A DNA stretch of 64,000 bases from 'Nostoc azollae' 0708 (GCF_000196515.1 NC_014248.1:2093501-2157500); one strand, 5' to 3'; counted from the stretch's first letter, positions 10,211 to 21,073 are shown. Notes: generated by a model not told the origin, from the letters alone. Program-made: numbers and translations.

Positions 10211-10262
10211 GAGATTCTTCACCATCTCTTTCAGAGATGCTCCGCGAACCTTCAGAATGACA
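10211..10262. repeat. Dispersed ~50-bp repeat, second copy inverted at 49980
   Basis: GATTCTTCACCATCTCTTTC followed by AGAGATGC and TTCAGAATGA. The reverse complement of 49980-50027 shares all but a short internal variable block. GAGATTCTTCACCATCTCTT is itself partly self-complementary, so the RNA could fold. Confidence 0.75.
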
Positions 10263-10355
10263 TTGGGCATTTCTTTTTGTGGAGTTTTCTAAAGAAAGAA
10301 GAACCGAATTTTATAACGGATCTAGATGCAGCTAAGGCTGCAATTAGGAGGATTT

Positions 10356-12884
10356 ATGCGTGGAGTGCTCATGGCAGGTGGTTCGGGGACACGGTTACGT
10401 CCTTTAACTTGTGATTTACCGAAGCCGATGGTTCCTATACTAAATCGACCAATTGCTGAACATATTATCAATCTACTCAAACGACATCACATTACAGAAA
10501 TTATTGCCACGTTACACTATTTACCAGATGTCCTCCGAGATTACTTCCAAGATGGTAGTGATTTTGGGGTACAGATGACCTATGCTATTGAAGAAGACCA
10601 GCCTCTGGGTACAGCAGGTTGTGTAAAAAATATTGCTGAACTTTTGGACGAAACTTTTTTAGTGATTAGTGGCGATAGTATTACAGATTTTGACCTCACT
10701 GCAGCCATTAAATTTCACAAACAAAAACAGTCAAAAGCTACTTTAATTTTAACCCGTGTTCCTAACCCGATTGAATTTGGGGTGGTAATTACGGATGAAC
10801 AAGGACGCATTAACCGATTTTTAGAGAAACCCTCGACTAGCGAAATTTTTTCCGATACAGTTAACACTGGTACTTATATTTTAGAACCAGAAGTTTTGGA
10901 ATATTTACCAGAACACACAGAATCTGATTTTTCTAAGGATTTATTTCCCTTACTACTAGCAACAAATGAACCTATTTATGGTTATGTAGCCCAAGGTTAT
11001 TGGTGTGATGTGGGTCATTTAGATGCTTATCGGGAAGCACAATATGATGCTTTAGCCAGAAAGGTAAAACTGGAGTTTGCTTATCAAGAAGCTTCTCCTG
11101 GGGTGTGGATAGGTCAAAATACTTATATCGATCCTAGCGCCAAGATTCAAACTCCAGCTGTGATTGGTGATAATTGCCGGATTGGGGCAAGAGTTCAAAT
11201 TGACGATGGAACGGTAATTGGTGATAATGTCACTATTGGGGCAGATGCTAATTTGAAGCGGCCTATAGTTTGGAATGGGGCGATTATTGGGGATGAAGCC
11301 CAGTTATCGGCTTGTGTAATTTCCCGTGGTACTCGTGTAGATAGACGTTCCCATGTATTAGAAGCTGCTGTAGTTGGTTCGCTTTCTACGGTGGGAGAAG
11401 AGGCGCAAATTAGCCCTGGTGTGCGGGTTTGGCCGAGTAAAAAGATTGAGTCAGGTGCAATTTTAAACATTAACCTGATTTGGGGAAACACTGCCCAACG
11501 GAACTTATTTGGTCAGCGTGGTGTACAAGGTTTAGCGAATATTGATATCAGCCCGGAATTTGCGGTGAAGTTGGGGGCTGCTTACGGTTCGACTTTAAAA
11601 CCAGGTTCTAAGGTGACGGTTTCTCGTGATCAGCGTAATGTGTCGCGGATGGTAACTCGTTCTTTAATTGCTGGTTTGATGTCGGTAGGTGTGGATATTC
11701 AAAATCTTGATTCTACTGCTATTCCTATTACTCGCACGGTGATCCCGATTATGGGGGTAGTGGGTGGTATTCATGTCCGTGTACACCCAGACCGGCCTGA
11801 TTATATCTTGATTGAATTTATGGATGGTAAAGGGATTAATATTTCTAAGGCTCAGGAAAAGAAAATTGAGGGCGCGTATTTTAAGGAGGATATGCGGAGG
11901 GCGCAAAGTCACGAAATTGGTGATGTGGCCTATCCTAGCCAGGTGATTGACCGCTATTGTACTGCTTTCGAGAAGCTGTTGAATGTTTCTACTCTTCGCA
12001 ATAGTCGAGCAAAAGTTGTTATTGACTATGTCTATGCGGTATCCGGGGCAGTGTTACCGCAAATGCTAGATAAATTTGGTGCTGATGCGGTGGTATTAAA
12101 TGCAAGTGTCAATAAAACCGCGATGACAACTACTAGCCGGGAAGGACTGCTGACTCAGTTGGGTCATGTGGTGGAAGCTCTGAAGGCTAATTTTGGGGTG
12201 CAGGTATCAGCTAATGGGGAACAGTTGATTTTAGTGGATGAGTCTGGCTACCCAGTGCGGGGGGAAATCCTGACGGCGTTGATGGTGGAAATGATGTTAA
12301 CGTCTAACCCTAGATGCTCGGTAGTTGTGCCGGTTCATGCTTCTAGTGCGGTGGAACAAGTCGCGCGTCGTCATGATAGTAAGGTAATTCGCACAAAAGC
12401 AAATCCAACTGCTTTAATGGAGGCCTGTCAAAAAAATCCCAATGTGGTTTTGGGTGGTAGTGGGGAAACTGGTTTTATTTTCCCACAATTGCATCCGGGG
12501 TTTGATTCGATGTTCTGCATTGCTAAGTTGATTGAAATGCTGACTATTCAAGAGCGATCACTTGCATCTGTGCGTTCAGAATTACCCCGTGTCATTCACA
12601 AAGATTATACCATTCGTTGTCCTTGGACTGCTAAAGGGGCACTGATGCGTTATTTGGTGGAAACTCACCCAGCCCAAAATTTGGAATTAATTGATGGTGT
12701 GAAAATTCGTCAACCCTATGATGATAGTTGGGTGTTAGTTCTGCCCGATGCTAGTGAACCAATGGTACATTTATTTGCTAACAGTAGCGATCGCGATTGG
12801 GTTGATGAGAGTTTGAGAAGCTATCGCCATCGTGTTCAGACTTTTGTAGAAAGAGAACAGGAACATTACACCGCAGAAGTTTAA
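10356..12884 (+). CDS. Mannose-1-phosphate guanylyltransferase-like / phosphomannomutase-like fusion
   Basis: An 842-residue protein in three parts. Residues 1-235 are a nucleotidyltransferase ([20 protein letters not shown] with the G-GTRL-PLT signature and a KPM lysine). Residues 250-370 are left-handed beta-helix hexapeptide repeats ([24 protein letters not shown]). Residues 380-842 are a phosphohexomutase-like region ([20 protein letters not shown]). The start is set at 10356 because AGGAGG (10346-10351) is correctly spaced before that ATG and the signature follows at once; an earlier in-frame ATG at 10326 is unlikely. The usual mutase TASHNP phosphoserine loop reads VRVHPDRPD and no DxDxDR metal loop is visible, so mutase activity is doubtful. 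The likely role is GDP-mannose or related NDP-sugar supply for polysaccharide. Confidence 0.88.
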   Translation: MRGVLMAGGSGTRLRPLTCDLPKPMVPILNRPIAEHIINLLKRHHITEIIATLHYLPDVLRDYFQDGSDFGVQMTYAIEEDQPLGTAGCVKNIAELLDETFLVISGDSITDFDLTAAIKFHKQKQSKATLILTRVPNPIEFGVVITDEQGRINRFLEKPSTSEIFSDTVNTGTYILEPEVLEYLPEHTESDFSKDLFPLLLATNEPIYGYVAQGYWCDVGHLDAYREAQYDALARKVKLEFAYQEASPGVWIGQNTYIDPSAKIQTPAVIGDNCRIGARVQIDDGTVIGDNVTIGADANLKRPIVWNGAIIGDEAQLSACVISRGTRVDRRSHVLEAAVVGSLSTVGEEAQISPGVRVWPSKKIESGAILNINLIWGNTAQRNLFGQRGVQGLANIDISPEFAVKLGAAYGSTLKPGSKVTVSRDQRNVSRMVTRSLIAGLMSVGVDIQNLDSTAIPITRTVIPIMGVVGGIHVRVHPDRPDYILIEFMDGKGINISKAQEKKIEGAYFKEDMRRAQSHEIGDVAYPSQVIDRYCTAFEKLLNVSTLRNSRAKVVIDYVYAVSGAVLPQMLDKFGADAVVLNASVNKTAMTTTSREGLLTQLGHVVEALKANFGVQVSANGEQLILVDESGYPVRGEILTALMVEMMLTSNPRCSVVVPVHASSAVEQVARRHDSKVIRTKANPTALMEACQKNPNVVLGGSGETGFIFPQLHPGFDSMFCIAKLIEMLTIQERSLASVRSELPRVIHKDYTIRCPWTAKGALMRYLVETHPAQNLELIDGVKIRQPYDDSWVLVLPDASEPMVHLFANSSDRDWVDESLRSYRHRVQTFVEREQEHYTAEV

Positions 12885-12896
12885 ATTGATCAGATT

Positions 12897-12930
12897 CCCG
12901 ATTTTCTAGAGAAGTCGGGGACCTTTTTGT
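12897..12930 (+). terminator. Rho-independent terminator of the fusion gene
   Basis: CCCGA (12897-12901) pairs with TCGGG (12915-12919) around TTTTCTAGAGAAG, followed by GACCTTTTTGTTT. It starts 12 nt after the stop codon. Confidence 0.75.
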
Positions 12931-13262
12931 TTACTGTGGGTAATTTGAATATAAAGAGCGATAGCGCGAGCGCTGACTTGTCAGTTTGCTTTTTTGGGAA
13001 TGTAAGGAGTGAGAGCACTCAGATTACTTTCCTAAAATTATAGGTCATTATCGCTCCTAAATTAACATAACGTATGGATTTAAAATTAATTATCAACAAT
13101 TTCCTCACTTGTAAGAGTGACTGTGGGTTATCTAATGCATTCAAAGTATTATAATTAATTAATAGCTTTTGTGTAGTTGTGGGAGTGATGGATTACAGAA
13201 ACACCCAGGAATATCAACCGACATTTAGCTGATATTCCCGCTGAATCTGTTACTACTTAAAA

Positions 13263-14234
13263 TTAATGGGAAGCCAGAAAAGCATCTACTTCTGCCGCAG
13301 TTGGTTGGGATGCGATCGCACCTGGTTTAATAGTAGTCAGCGCCCCCACAGCACTAGCATAGGTAATAACTTGTTTTGCAGTTTCTGCATCCCTCAAACT
13401 TTGAATACCTGACTGACTTAACTGATGGATAAACCCAGCCAGAAAGCTATCTCCCGCACCAGTTGTATCAATAACAGGCATAGAAAAAGCAGGTAATTTA
13501 CCTTCATTTTCACCTAAACAATAGGCACAACCATTTTCTCCATCTGTAACTATAACCCCTTCTAATGAGTTTATTCGGTAAGTAATTGCTCCTGGATCTG
13601 TAGTATCAAATAACAATTCAGCCTCTTCTTTAGTCAATTTGAGGAAATCGGATCGTTGCAATAAAGCCTCAATTTTTTGTCGTGCTATATTTGCATCTTG
13701 CCAAAATACAGGTCGCCAATTTACATCTAATATGATTTTCAGGTCATATTGTTCGGCTAATTTCAATGCCTGGTGAACTGCGGCCTCACTTTCAGGATAG
13801 GCTAATTCCAAAGTACCTAAAACCAAATAATCTGCCTCTGTAAACAATGAATGAGGTAATTGTTTAGCTTGTAAGCGGGTATCGCCAAATTGGCCAGTAT
13901 CATATTTACCAAAACCAGCAAAAGAGCGATCACCCGCCAAATCCCTGACCACATAAACTAGTCGCGTTGGTGCTGTAGGATGACGTTGTACTCCAGTTGT
14001 ATCTACACCTATATCTTGTAACAAGTTCACCAGAGTATTACCAGGTTCATCCTCTCCTACTGCTCCAATAAACCCTGCTGGCGTTCCCAATTTCACTAAA
14101 GCACAGGCAACATTAGCAGGTGCTCCCCCTGGGTAGGTAGTCCATGACCTCACTTCTTCCAGCTTTAGCCCCATTTGATCAGCTAAACAATCAAACAGAA
14201 TTTCGCCAAGGCACAAAACACGGGGATTACTCAT
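13263..14234 (-). CDS. PfkB-family sugar kinase, probably fructokinase
   Basis: A 323-residue protein. MSNPRVLCLGEILFDCLADQ opens the fold. Signature 1 is PGGAPANVACALVKLG (about residues 35-50). The C-terminal signature DTTGAGDSFLAGFIHQL (about 256-272) contains the catalytic Asp and anion hole of PfkB kinases. Length is standard. It would phosphorylate a sugar with ATP in the cytosol; fructose is the likely substrate by resemblance to bacterial fructokinases, but adenosine or other sugars cannot be excluded from sequence alone. It is convergent with the gene ending at 12884 and has no partner in an operon. Confidence 0.88.
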   Translation of the reverse strand: MSNPRVLCLGEILFDCLADQMGLKLEEVRSWTTYPGGAPANVACALVKLGTPAGFIGAVGEDEPGNTLVNLLQDIGVDTTGVQRHPTAPTRLVYVVRDLAGDRSFAGFGKYDTGQFGDTRLQAKQLPHSLFTEADYLVLGTLELAYPESEAAVHQALKLAEQYDLKIILDVNWRPVFWQDANIARQKIEALLQRSDFLKLTKEEAELLFDTTDPGAITYRINSLEGVIVTDGENGCAYCLGENEGKLPAFSMPVIDTTGAGDSFLAGFIHQLSQSGIQSLRDAETAKQVITYASAVGALTTIKPGAIASQPTAAEVDAFLASH

Positions 14235-14728
14235 CTCATTTTCGATTTTTGACTAGGGATTAAGAGCCTGTATAAAATCTACAACAATCTTTATTCCTCG
14301 ATCTCCAGTTATTCATACAATAGAATAGCAATTTTCGTCACTAAACCCCGTCTACACTGAGAACTGTAGTTTTTTGTTAGGGTTACAGCTTACAACTCAA
14401 GCTATAAAAAAACCTAATAATATGAGCTTTAGAAAAACTATAGGTTTCAACTTGGACCGGGTTTCAATAGGATATGTATGGTTTTTAATTTCCAACTTTA
14501 TTGATTCACTATATACGTATGACTTCACCACTGGAGCAATATTTACTACATAAGATTTTAGGAAATAGATTAACATCCAAATCAAATCCAAAGAAAATCC
14601 AGATCAAATCCAAAGAAAATATGGACTTTGGTATTAGTAGGAACATTTATAGCGTCTAGCTCTGAGAGAATCTTTTAGAATGAGATAGAACGATTGAGTA
14701 CATATACCAAGGGAGGAATAAATAAGTC
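14235..14728. other. Intergenic, promoter region of the PedR-like gene
   Basis: About 490 bp between the divergent sugar kinase and the LuxR-type regulator. A short direct duplication lies at 14582-14622 (two copies of ATCAAATCCAAAGAAAAT). GGGAGGAA occurs about 10 nt before the regulator's ATG. No other gene is seen. Confidence 0.5.
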
Positions 14729-15004
14729 ATGGCTGCTAGTGAGTCTGGGACCCCTGTTAGTCTGTCAGACAGAGAACTGCAAATTATCGACTTAGTGGCC
14801 GGTGGCTTAACTAACCAAGAGATTGCAGCAAAACTGGAAATCAGCAAACGCACGGTTGATAACCATATCAGCAATATCCTCACCAAAACCAAAACAGACA
14901 ACCGAGTCGCATTGGTTCGCTGGGCTTTACAGTGGGGAAAAGTTTGTTTAAATGATGTTAACTGCTGTATTCTACCTAACCACAATGATTCAAATATTGA
15001 CTAG
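14729..15004 (+). CDS. pedR: PedR-like small LuxR-type regulator
   Basis: A 91-residue protein consisting almost wholly of a LuxR/GerE helix-turn-helix: LSDRELQIIDLVAGGLTNQE, IAAKLEISKRTVDNHISNIL, then RVALVRWALQWGKVCLNDVN and CC. There is no receiver domain. Length and sequence match the cyanobacterial redox regulator PedR (Synechocystis Ssl0564). In that protein, by established work, a C-terminal cysteine (Cys80) senses the photosynthetic electron-transport state via thioredoxin; here Cys73, Cys79 and Cys80 are present. It would repress or activate photosynthesis-acclimation genes according to redox state. It stands alone, with GGGAGG upstream of the ATG. Orthology is from recalled sequence. 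Confidence 0.82.
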   Translation: MAASESGTPVSLSDRELQIIDLVAGGLTNQEIAAKLEISKRTVDNHISNILTKTKTDNRVALVRWALQWGKVCLNDVNCCILPNHNDSNID

Positions 15005-15263
15005 TCGAGTGCTGCTGCTCTCCTTTGGGATGCTGAAACGTCAATTTTGAGGTTTACTGATAGTCTCCTCCTCACGTCTTTTTTTCAGTGTGAACCTCTA
15101 CCACAAGTTCAGTAACTTACATCTTGTACCTTCTAAATCATGCTAGGGTGGGCATTGCCCATCCTAAAAAATAACATTATTTTCAAATTTGATTTTGTCA
15201 CTTTGGCAATAATTATGGTGCAATTAGTGACTTGACTTTTACTTAAAAATAGTTAGCTGAATC

Positions 15264-16754
15264 GTAATGATTCAGGTGGTGGGGTATTGACAAGTGTGAT
15301 AGGTGAGGCAGAATATAGCAGTTATGGAAAAGAAGCTGGGACCAAAACTAGACAGAGAGATATTGAAGCAGTTGGCAACAGAGGAACTGGTAGAAATCAT
15401 TATTGACCAGGGGAAAAGTATAGAGAAGCTAACAAATAGAGTAGTAGAACTGGAAAAGGAAATAGAGAAACTCAAAGTCAGTAGAGATTTAGAGACCATA
15501 ACATGATCCAAACCACCATCGGGAGACATCCTCAAAAAAAGCGATAACAAACAACAAGAGAAACAAGAAGAGAACCAGATACGAAAACGGAAACCAGGAG
15601 GACAACCAGGGCATAGGGGAAAAAGGAGAAAGGGGTTTGGTGGAGTAGATAGAATAGATTTGAGATAGTGGGACGGCAAGTGTGTGGATGGTGAGGTCAG
15701 GGGCAATTATTTGGCGAACCAATAAAAATCCAAACACAACAAGTAGGGGAGTTGGTGGACAGGCCAATGGAAGTGGATTTGCAGTGTGTGTGCGGAAATA
15801 CAAAGGCCACACTGGTCACCAGAGATAGTACCGGGACAAGATATAGGAATCACAGGACAAGCTTTTTTGGGATGGATCAATAACTAGGGCCATTGACCCT
15901 ATGAAAAACAACACTTGTTGTTGTGGGCACTGGGTCAAATAGAAATTGGACTGGGAACATTAGTAGGTACCAATGAAGGAATAGATGGTCCAGTGGCTCA
16001 AAGTATTCATAGCCTCAAACAGTGGATAAAACAAACCCAGCCTCATATCCTTGGGGATGAAACACCCTGGGTAGTCAAAGGGGTGAAACAATGGTTATGG
16101 ATTTTTGCCAATAGTGACTTCCCTTGATTTCATGGGTCTGATACTCGTTTTCCTGGCGAATTAGAATCCATTGTGGGTTCAAGTTACTCTGGTGTACTCA
16201 GTTCTGATGACTTTACTGCCTATAACGCTTATCCGGTCACAGCTCAACAGAAATGTCAGGCACATCTCTACCCTACCCCGTCACTTCAAGACACTAATCA
16301 AGATTCCTGGCTTCAATCACCAAGAAATTGGCACAAAATTCATGGACCTCATAGATGAAGGTTTTAAAAACTACCCTTTATTCCAACAAACCCAAAACCT
16401 TCATGAATTCTTGACTTGCCCATCCTAGTTTCAACCAAAAGTTGAATCTTCCATTCATTCATTGATCAAGCCCCAGGGGAACCTGGTAAACTTTTACCTT
16501 CCTTAGGCAATAGACCTTGATCATAATTTAGCTGAACCAAGGTTAGATTTAGTACTGACACAAGGAAAAGTCTGTGGTGGTTCTCTTTCTCTGGAGCTAT
16601 TCCAACATCCTGCCAATTTATTGACGGTTATACAAACTTGTCGCCGTCAAGCACTTTCTCTAATTGAGTGTTTTGACCGACCTATCAAAGCCATGCTTCA
16701 CTCTGCTTTCCATACACTTTCTTTAATCCCTCTACCTTAGACCTGAATCCTTAC
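15264..16754 (+). mobile_element. IS66-type element, copy 1, decayed
   Basis: Left end GTAATGATTCAGGTGGTGGG at 15264 and right end, reverse-complemented, GTAAGGATTCAGGT ending at 16754. The length is 1491 bp. It is nearly identical to 36509-38169 once the MITE in that copy is removed. No 8-bp target duplication remains around this copy (left flank GCTGAATC, right flank ACAAAACG), so one side may have been rearranged. Confidence 0.85.
15303..16739 (+). pseudogene. IS66 transposase (TnpC type), copy 1
   Basis: The N-terminus KLDREILKQLATEELVEIII, with coiled coil KLTNRVVELEKEIEKLKVSR, ends at a TGA (15504-15506) inside SRDLETIT-stop-SKPPSGD, the usual IS66 linker. Fragments follow in changing frames: KRKPGGQPGHRGKRRKGFGG, WSPEIVPGQDIGITGQAFLG, LGQIEIGLGTLVGTNEGI, HILGDETPWVVKGVKQWLWI (with the catalytic DE-TPW) and YSGVLSSDDFTAYNAYPVTA. 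At least four frame breaks are present. It cannot be functional. Confidence 0.85.
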
Positions 16755-16884
16755 ACAAAACGTAAATATAGCAATCCTATTTAAGAAATGATAAACAAAA
16801 ATTAGTAACACTTCAGTGATACAAACGCTAAATTGGAAAGAAATCTGTCCCAGCTTGATCAGCTTGCAAGTCCCTTAACGGAAA

Positions 16885-17538
16885 ATGAATACTTCAACAT
16901 CTTATTCAGGTGACTCATTCCCCTTTAACTTCTTTAACCTTGAATTTATCGCACCATCACCGAGTCAAGATAGCGATTTACTCAAACAGCTATCTTTTGT
17001 CCCTGGGCTGCAAGAAATTCTCATGCTGCGTCAGGTTCACGCCCTAGAACACGCTACTGTTTGGGTTCTGAGCGAAAGTACAAGCGTTTATTCCCCTCTC
17101 GGAAACCCGAACAATGTGCAGTTTGATAACGAATCATTAAGCGGGTTATCTACAGAACAGGGATTTTACCTTTATGGTGAAGTCAATATCAGTCATTTGC
17201 GGCGTGCGGTAACACTAGCCCAACATCGCCTTACCAGTGGAGAATGGGATTTAGCTGTGCATCCCCGTTGCGGTACAAATTTATCTGTAGCAATGGTGTT
17301 AACAGCTGGATTTGCTATAGGTGTATATGCAATGTTACCATTTCGACCAATTGAACAACTGATAGGCTTAGGACTAGCTGCAACTACAGCCTCTGAACTT
17401 GCACCAGACTTAGGTTCTATCGCCCAACGTTACTTAACAACAGCTATTCCCTTTAACCTAGCAATTGAAAATACTATTCGTACACGAGACACTTGGGGAC
17501 GTGAAGCTCATTTTATTAAAGTAAAATGGCGGAATTGA
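16885..17538 (+). CDS. Membrane protein resembling DUF6391
   Basis: A 217-residue protein. A central LRQVHALEHATVWVL block (about residues 51-65) with two conserved His is followed by HPRCGTNLSVAMVLTAGFAI (about 131-150), which runs into two hydrophobic segments (VAMVLTAGFAIGVYAMLPF and LIGLGLAATTASELAP). The His and Cys residues could bind a metal. I recall cyanobacterial proteins with this HALEHAT motif as DUF6391; function unknown. A second tail segment, TIRTRDTWGREAHFIKVKW, is soluble. It starts 130 bp after the IS66 remnant and has no operon partner. Confidence 0.7.
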   Translation: MNTSTSYSGDSFPFNFFNLEFIAPSPSQDSDLLKQLSFVPGLQEILMLRQVHALEHATVWVLSESTSVYSPLGNPNNVQFDNESLSGLSTEQGFYLYGEVNISHLRRAVTLAQHRLTSGEWDLAVHPRCGTNLSVAMVLTAGFAIGVYAMLPFRPIEQLIGLGLAATTASELAPDLGSIAQRYLTTAIPFNLAIENTIRTRDTWGREAHFIKVKWRN

Positions 17539-17734
17539 CAGTCTCACTGCTAAAAGCAGATGGGATTATTGGTAAGGAGTCAGCTTTTTCAGGCTAACGC
17601 CAAAAATACCTGTTTGATAATTAACCAATTTCTCAAATATCCTGACTCCTGACTCCTGAATTCTTACGAATATTGGGCTAATTATCGCCCCTTCAGAATT
17701 GCTCTCTAATTAGGTCTTTAGTTGTTGCGATACC

Positions 17735-18730
17735 ATGAGAAAACTGTATTTTCTAGTTCCGGGAACAGATAGAAAATTCGCCTGTGGTGGTCTTTGGGCA
17801 GAGTTAAAAACATTTAATTTATCTCAACAAGTTTGTAGTGCAGAAGTTGTCACTTACCGGCAAAAAGAGAAAGACAAACTTTTTCTTGATGATTTGTTAC
17901 AAACCCAAAGTTTAGATAACGTGATTTTTGTCATTAGCTGGGGATTTGATATAGCTAAACTAGCTGGTAAATTGCAAAGATACAATGTAGTTTATCATGC
18001 TCACAGTGCAGGTTATAAATTCAATCTTCCTAGCAGTATTCCTATCATCACAGTCAGTCGCAATACAATGGGATATTGGGGACAAAAAGCACCGAATAAT
18101 CTGATTTATTATTTACCTAATCAAATTGCTAATGAATTTACAAATTTACATATTGAGAGAGATATTGATGTTTTAGTTCAAGCACGAAAATCCTCTGAAT
18201 ATTTAATTCAAGAATTAATCCCCGCATTGCGAAAACAGTGTAAAGTTTTTGTAGTTGATTCTTATATTGAAGATTTACCTGGATTATTCAATCGAGCTAA
18301 AATCTATCTCTATGACTCTGCTGAATATTGGGCACAACAGAATGTGAGTGAAGGCTTTGGTCTACAACCTATGGAAGCCCTTGCTTGTGGATGTCAAGTT
18401 TTTTCTAGTATAAACGGTGGAATTTCTGATTACTTGGACCCTGGATTTAATTGCTATAAGATCGCTGGATATTCTCTAGAATATGATGTACAGAGGATAT
18501 TAAAAAGTCTATCATCTCCACTTTCTTTATCTTTATCAGGAGAAGTTTTAGCAGAGTATAGAAGTGAGAATTTAATTAAGAAATTAACAGTTATTTTAGC
18601 GGAGATAAATGAATTTCTAGATCACAAAAATTATTATTCAGGCAATATTACAAATTTAACCAAATGGCGTTTAAGAAAGTTATTTCTACAGAGAGTATAT
18701 GATAAAGTAAAAAAGAAATATTTCTCATGA
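17735..18730 (+). CDS. GT-B type glycosyltransferase
   Basis: A 331-residue protein. It begins MRKLYFLVPGTDRKFACGGL, with the glycine-rich loop of GT-B folds. The C-terminal half carries NVSEGFGLQPMEALACGCQV (about residues 204-223), the nucleotide-sugar-binding E-x7-E motif of GT1/GT4-type enzymes. The N-terminal domain is short compared with usual GT4 proteins (about 380). It probably adds a sugar to a polysaccharide or glycolipid at the cytoplasmic face of the membrane; donor and acceptor are unknown. It follows a stretch with STRR-type GACTCCT repeats and is not in an operon. Confidence 0.78.
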   Translation: MRKLYFLVPGTDRKFACGGLWAELKTFNLSQQVCSAEVVTYRQKEKDKLFLDDLLQTQSLDNVIFVISWGFDIAKLAGKLQRYNVVYHAHSAGYKFNLPSSIPIITVSRNTMGYWGQKAPNNLIYYLPNQIANEFTNLHIERDIDVLVQARKSSEYLIQELIPALRKQCKVFVVDSYIEDLPGLFNRAKIYLYDSAEYWAQQNVSEGFGLQPMEALACGCQVFSSINGGISDYLDPGFNCYKIAGYSLEYDVQRILKSLSSPLSLSLSGEVLAEYRSENLIKKLTVILAEINEFLDHKNYYSGNITNLTKWRLRKLFLQRVYDKVKKKYFS

Positions 18731-19766
18731 ACAATATCATATATAATATAGGAATCCGGTTTGATTTAGTCCAGGACTATTTCGGGCTTGCTGATAGCGT
18801 AGCGTGGGGTTAAGCCATATAAACAGAAAACCTGGATAAATCAATGACTGTAGCGGGATAAAAGATGAATAAGGTGCAAGGAATAAGTCTTGAAACCATC
18901 AAAAACTGATTGCCTGTGGCACTGGCGATAGCGTGGCGTAGCGTGGCGTAGCGTGGCGTGGCGTAAGCCATAGCCAATCACTTTCTGAGATTCGAGACTA
19001 TTCTTACCTCATTCTAATTCTCCCTCCTGACTCCTACTAGCCCTTAGGAAAAGACTTTTTCCGCAAACCCTATTTCATCTTATAAAGTTGCTAAAGTGTG
19101 CCTACGAGGGTGTTTGAAAAGCCTATTTTGCCCCCTCAATCCCCCCATTATGGGGCAATACAGTTCAGATAAGCCTTTTTCTCTCTCCCTGCTTCCCCTC
19201 CTTGCTTAAATAGATAATTTTCCTTAACTCAACCGTATTGAATGATGGGTGACTTTGACAATTCTTTTCACCATAAATTTATTGTGGGTTACAGACTAAT
19301 GTCCTAAGTCACCGTACAAATTGGGAATTTTTTGATTTGGCAGTCCCTTACGGAAGGTGAAACTATATTTTTTCTTAGCCAGGGATATCGAGGTTCTGAG
19401 GATTAAAAAAATAAGTCATGGAATCCTGACATAAAATACTCCGTTGATAGCTTATGTTAGCATTCCATAACATGATCATCCCCAAAGGGCTGATAAATAC
19501 GTCAAATAGACGAAAAACCGTCTTCTTACCCCTTGCTCACTAGGCATCAATACCTGTTAATATTTCTTTAACAAAAGCACATCGCTGATCCCGAAGAAAT
19601 GCTAATCATTGCAGGATGAGGAATCAAAAGGTTGTGAATTGTTGTTTAAAACACACACTAAAACACTTATAAACTGGGCAAAACCAGGAGTCAGTAATAA
19701 TAAATTCATCTGGGGAAAATTATTATAACCCGGATTAATAATTTAACACTACTGGAGGCCAAATTA
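18731..19766. other. 1-kb intergenic region with GCGTGGCGTA repeats
   Basis: No gene is seen on either strand. Around 18795 and again at about 18925-18975 there are runs built from GATAGCGTGGCGTAGCGTGG and GTAAGCCATAGCC, an element repeated in many Nostocales genomes and also near 10162. Near 19105, GGGTGTTTGAAAAGCC resembles a sequence near 59222. The promoter of the DUF4912 gene must lie towards the right end; CTGGAGG sits upstream of its ATG. Confidence 0.6.
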
Positions 19767-21017
19767 ATGGCAAAAGAGCGCCCGCCGCTAGAGGAGATGA
19801 CATTAAGGCAACTTCGTAAAGTTGCTAGTGAATATGGCATTTCTCGCTATAGCCGAATGCGTAAATCTCAACTGTTGGCATCGATTCAAGAAGTACAGCC
19901 CAACAAAGTTTCGCTTAGTCCATCTCGTTCACTGGAGGCACAGGAAACCGTGGAAGCAGCAAAATTTGAATTAGGTCAGGAAGATAGTACTGGTGGTTCT
20001 CTCGCTGATGTGGATGAGGGACTGGCAGATTTACCAGGTGGTTACGGAGAAAGTCACATTGTTCTGTTACCACGTGACCCTCAATGGGCTTACACATATT
20101 GGGATATTCCCAATAATCACAAAGAAGAATTGCGCCGCCAAGGTGGGGAGCAATTAGCACTGCGGATTTATGATGTTACTGATATAAACATTGAGTACCA
20201 AAGTCCTCACAGTATCCAAGAATATCCTGCTGATGAACTGGCAAGAGAATGGTATTTACCAGTTCCTGTGAGCGATCGCGATTATATCATTGATATTGGT
20301 TATCGTAGAGCAGATGCTACTTGGTTGATATTAGCTCGTTCTGCTAGAGTTCATATTCCTCCCGTTTATCCTTCTGATTGGATTGAAGATGTCTTCATCA
20401 CAGTAAACTTTGAAGAAGACTTGCGTGGTAAGACCAAGTATGAACTCGTTCCCCCAGCCAAGAAAATCGCCACTGTGGCTTCTGCCGATGCAGGTGGAAA
20501 CCCCATTTACGACCAAATCTTTGGTATGGCAGAATCTGCTGAAGCACAGCGCGTTGCTGGTTCTCTGTTCGGCTCTATGCAGCACGTAGTCGGTTCTGTA
20601 GGTCCAGAACAAGCTATCAGTTCCTACGTCTTCCCATCTGGTGTGGGTATGTGGGCGGTTCCTACCGCATCTGGTATTAATATGTCCGGTGTGGGTATGT
20701 CTGGTGTTGGTTTCTCAGCTTCTGCTGTACCAGTACGTCCCCGCAAATTCTGGTTAATTGCTGATGCTGAATTGATTGTATATGGTGCAACGGAACCAGA
20801 TGCAAATGTAACTATTGGTGGCCGTCCCATTAAACTCAATTCAGATGGTACATTCCGCTTCCAAATGTCCTTCCAAGATGGTGTAATTGACTACCCAATT
20901 TTGGCTGTTGCTGCTGATAGTGAACAAAGCCGTTCCATTCACATGAGGTTTGAACGTGAAACACCTTCTCGCAATACCAACACTAAGGAAGAAGCTGTTC
21001 TGGAATGGCTTGCGTAA
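19767..21017 (+). CDS. Rho_N and DUF4912 protein
   Basis: A 416-residue protein. Residues 8-42 (LEEMTLRQLRKVASEYGISR, then YSRMRKSQLLASIQ) form a SAP/Rho N-terminal-like nucleic-acid-binding helix pair. From about residue 90, YGESHIVLLPRDPQWAYTYW starts the DUF4912 domain. A Gly/Met/Val-rich low-complexity linker (GINMSGVGMSGVGFSASAVP) precedes a C-terminal beta domain (KFWLIADAELIVYGATEPDA). The family is widespread in cyanobacteria and function is not established. A good CTGGAGG ribosome-binding site precedes the ATG and a clear terminator follows. Confidence 0.85.
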   Translation: MAKERPPLEEMTLRQLRKVASEYGISRYSRMRKSQLLASIQEVQPNKVSLSPSRSLEAQETVEAAKFELGQEDSTGGSLADVDEGLADLPGGYGESHIVLLPRDPQWAYTYWDIPNNHKEELRRQGGEQLALRIYDVTDINIEYQSPHSIQEYPADELAREWYLPVPVSDRDYIIDIGYRRADATWLILARSARVHIPPVYPSDWIEDVFITVNFEEDLRGKTKYELVPPAKKIATVASADAGGNPIYDQIFGMAESAEAQRVAGSLFGSMQHVVGSVGPEQAISSYVFPSGVGMWAVPTASGINMSGVGMSGVGFSASAVPVRPRKFWLIADAELIVYGATEPDANVTIGGRPIKLNSDGTFRFQMSFQDGVIDYPILAVAADSEQSRSIHMRFERETPSRNTNTKEEAVLEWLA

Positions 21018-21073
21018 TTTTGCAATTTCACATTGAATTTTACATTACGCCATAACTGCATTTTTTAATATTG

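Noticed and set aside
10326-10355. Upstream ATG for the nucleotidyltransferase fusion
   Set aside because: AGGAGG is placed for the ATG at 10356, directly before the conserved [13 protein letters not shown].
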